From assembly GCA_946539105.1 (NCBI GenBank), contig CAMNHG010000002.1, positions 1 to 35,770 on the forward strand: a DNA stretch of 35,770 bases, read 5' to 3'. The position numbers were made by a program, and so were the translations under genes. Source of the DNA: an uncultured Clostridia bacterium. GTDB taxonomy: Bacteria; Bacillota; Clostridia; Oscillospirales; Acutalibacteraceae. The notes under the pieces are model-generated. The model had not been told where the DNA came from, did no database searches, and saw only the letters and a program-made list of their open reading frames with translations. Position 1 is the stretch's first letter; each line of letters begins with the position of its first letter. Of the stretch, positions 34,114 through 35,770 are shown piece by piece.

Positions 34114-35469
34114 TCAGTGAGCTGAGCGGTAAACCATCTTAAGCTCCACCCTGCTTTTGCAGCCTGTCTTTTTCAGCAGGTTGCGCACGTGGAATTTAAT
34201 TGTATTTTCCGAAACGCAAATCTCCTCGGAAATCTCCTTGTTAGTCTTGTCGTCGAGCAACAGTCTGAGCACATCGCGCTCCCTTGCCGAAAGATTGTAA
34301 TTGATTGAGAAGTCGTCAAAAATTTCGCTCTTGTCTTTATGCTCCGCGGCAGGAACATATAAGATTTGAAACAGCCTGATAAACAGAAAAACCGAACCGA
34401 CAAACAGCACGGCGGCTATTGACACAAGAGCGATCTCGCTGTCGGACAAAAGCGCGTTTATCTCAGAGCCGATTGAATCTCCTATCCTGCCTAATAGCAA
34501 TCCGAAGCCCGAAATGTAGATTAACCCTCTGTCCTTTGCGATGTCCGAAAACAAAATCACGCGGTACACCGAGTAAAATCCGAACGCCAAATATCCCAGT
34601 GCCCAAAATACCGCCGTCGAAACAAGCTCTCCCCTGAGTGCCAAGACAATGAACGGAATAACAAGTGCAGCCAACGCGCATACCGCGCCGTATTTGCGGC
34701 TTTTATCCGTGACAAAGCCGGCGGCAACTAAACCTACTGCGTAAAACAAGCGCGAAAGCTCAACTCTCAAGCCGTCCTGAACAGCGGAAGCAGAAAACGC
34801 GAAGCCGATGTTATTAACAAGGCTGAACAGCAAAACGATACCGCCGCAGAGCAACAGCAGACGGCTGAGTTTAATTCGCGGCTTAGCTGCGTTAACGGGC
34901 TGTACAGCTTCGGAAGGCTGAGCTTTAATAAACACAGTCGCCGCAGACAAAACCGCCAAGGCAAAACAGATAATTAAAACTCCGTTTCCGTAGTAGAGCG
35001 AACCGCCTCCGATAACTGATAACAGCCAAGAGCCGATTGTAGCCGCACCGTAGCCGAATCCGAAAGAAACCGCGCGGTGTTCTCCGCCGTTTTCGGTAAG
35101 CTCATTCAGATAAAACCCTGCAATTACTCCGCACAAAAGGCTGAGCAACAATCCGAAAACCGCTGATACAACAAGGCTTCCCGATAATACAACAGGAAAC
35201 AGACAGGCGGTATATCCCAATGTAGAGATTATAAAAATCAGTCTCGGATTTATCCGCTTAAACTTTATTATCAAAGCAAATAATCCGATTCCAACCGCCT
35301 GTAAGGCATATCCTGCAACGTTAGTAAGCTGATATGAAATATCCGCCGAGGTTAGCTCCATAAGGCGGTACATCCAAGCCAAATGTCCCGTTGACGTGAG
35401 CAAAAAGCCTAAAAAAATAACCGCCGTAGTTTTGAAAACAGAAAGGCGAAATCCTTTCATAAATCTCAC
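34114..35469 (-). CDS. Membrane-anchored LuxR-type regulator: ~12-TM MFS-like domain fused to C-terminal HTH
   Basis: Multi-TM N-terminal ~370 aa; C-terminus YNLSARERDVLRLLLDDKTNKEISEEICVSENTIKFHVRNLLKKTGCKSRVEL. Confidence 0.93.
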   Translation of the reverse strand: MRFMKGFRLSVFKTTAVIFLGFLLTSTGHLAWMYRLMELTSADISYQLTNVAGYALQAVGIGLFALIIKFKRINPRLIFIISTLGYTACLFPVVLSGSLVVSAVFGLLLSLLCGVIAGFYLNELTENGGEHRAVSFGFGYGAATIGSWLLSVIGGGSLYYGNGVLIICFALAVLSAATVFIKAQPSEAVQPVNAAKPRIKLSRLLLLCGGIVLLFSLVNNIGFAFSASAVQDGLRVELSRLFYAVGLVAAGFVTDKSRKYGAVCALAALVIPFIVLALRGELVSTAVFWALGYLAFGFYSVYRVILFSDIAKDRGLIYISGFGLLLGRIGDSIGSEINALLSDSEIALVSIAAVLFVGSVFLFIRLFQILYVPAAEHKDKSEIFDDFSINYNLSARERDVLRLLLDDKTNKEISEEICVSENTIKFHVRNLLKKTGCKSRVELKMVYRSAH

Positions 35470-35534
35470 TCCATTAACTTTCTGATTTTATTATAGCCGA
35501 AGGGCGGTATATTTTCAATAGCTTTTTAAAAGAG

Positions 35535-35562
35535 CAAGGACTTGGAGTAAACCAAGCCCTTG
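35535..35562 (-). terminator. Hairpin downstream of the DUF1540 gene (likely terminator)
   Basis: caaggacttgg (35535-35545) / ccaagcccttg (35552-35562), one mismatch, followed on the minus strand by ctctttta. Confidence 0.65.
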
Positions 35563-35573
35563 TAGTTTTCTGT

Positions 35574-35762
35574 TTAGCAGCTTCCCTGCTTTGGCATAAA
35601 GCTCTGGCAGTCGGTGCAGGGAACGACGGTCGGGTCGCTCTCGTGAGTACCGACGGTAATTTTATCGAGCGAGCAGTAATCTCTTGTCTGATGATGGTTT
35701 TTACAGCTTGTTACGGTGCACGCAATGCACTGGTTAGCGTAAGTGTTATCCATAATTTTCAC
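35574..35762 (-). CDS. DUF1540-like small Cys-rich protein (start may be the internal Met at 35753)
   Basis: CIACTVTSCKNHHQTRDYCSLDKITVGTHESDPTVVPCTDCQSF. Confidence 0.8.
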   Translation of the reverse strand: MKIMDNTYANQCIACTVTSCKNHHQTRDYCSLDKITVGTHESDPTVVPCTDCQSFMPKQGSC

Positions 35763-35770
35763 CTCTGAAT

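Noticed and set aside
32170-35562. Similar ggacttgga stems in the terminators at 32170 and 35535 as a dispersed repeat family
   Set aside because: Similarity limited to about 10 nt within terminator stems; could be chance. Only two copies noted.

Overview
The window looks like a gut-type Firmicutes chromosome, possibly Ruminococcus-like (inferred from gene style and a dockerin). No rRNA, tRNA or CRISPR array was recognised. From left to right: (1) An accessory region (about 1-4.4 kb) with an MNT/HEPN toxin-antitoxin pair whose HEPN gene has a 1-nt deletion in the catalytic His codon, a large serine recombinase, an AAA/DUF4143 ATPase, and a sigG gene lacking its 5' half. This arrangement resembles the 3' side of a skin-like intervening element. 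(2) A duplicated-domain lipoprotein. (3) A co-directional exopolysaccharide locus of about 23 kb (minus strand, 28153 down to 5270), with a consensus promoter upstream. It encodes CpsC/CpsD, an initiating sugar transferase, an HpcH/HpaI aldolase, a D-2-hydroxyacid dehydrogenase, six glycosyltransferases, an EpsG-like polymerase, a 1599-aa secreted NAGPA-type phosphodiester glycosidase with C-terminal 76-77-aa repeats, two ATP-grasp proteins, two PLP-fold proteins, a GNAT and a Wzx flippase. (4) Two divergent orphan phage-tail-like genes. (5) A housekeeping run: YerC/TrpR-like regulator, methyltransferase, Hsp33. (6) A secreted dockerin protein, a 12-TM/LuxR fusion regulator and a DUF1540 protein. 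Strongest leads: the truncated sigG beside a serine recombinase, the HEPN active-site frameshift, and the unusual acyl/amino-acid modification gene set in the EPS locus. All family calls come from reading motifs; no database search was run.
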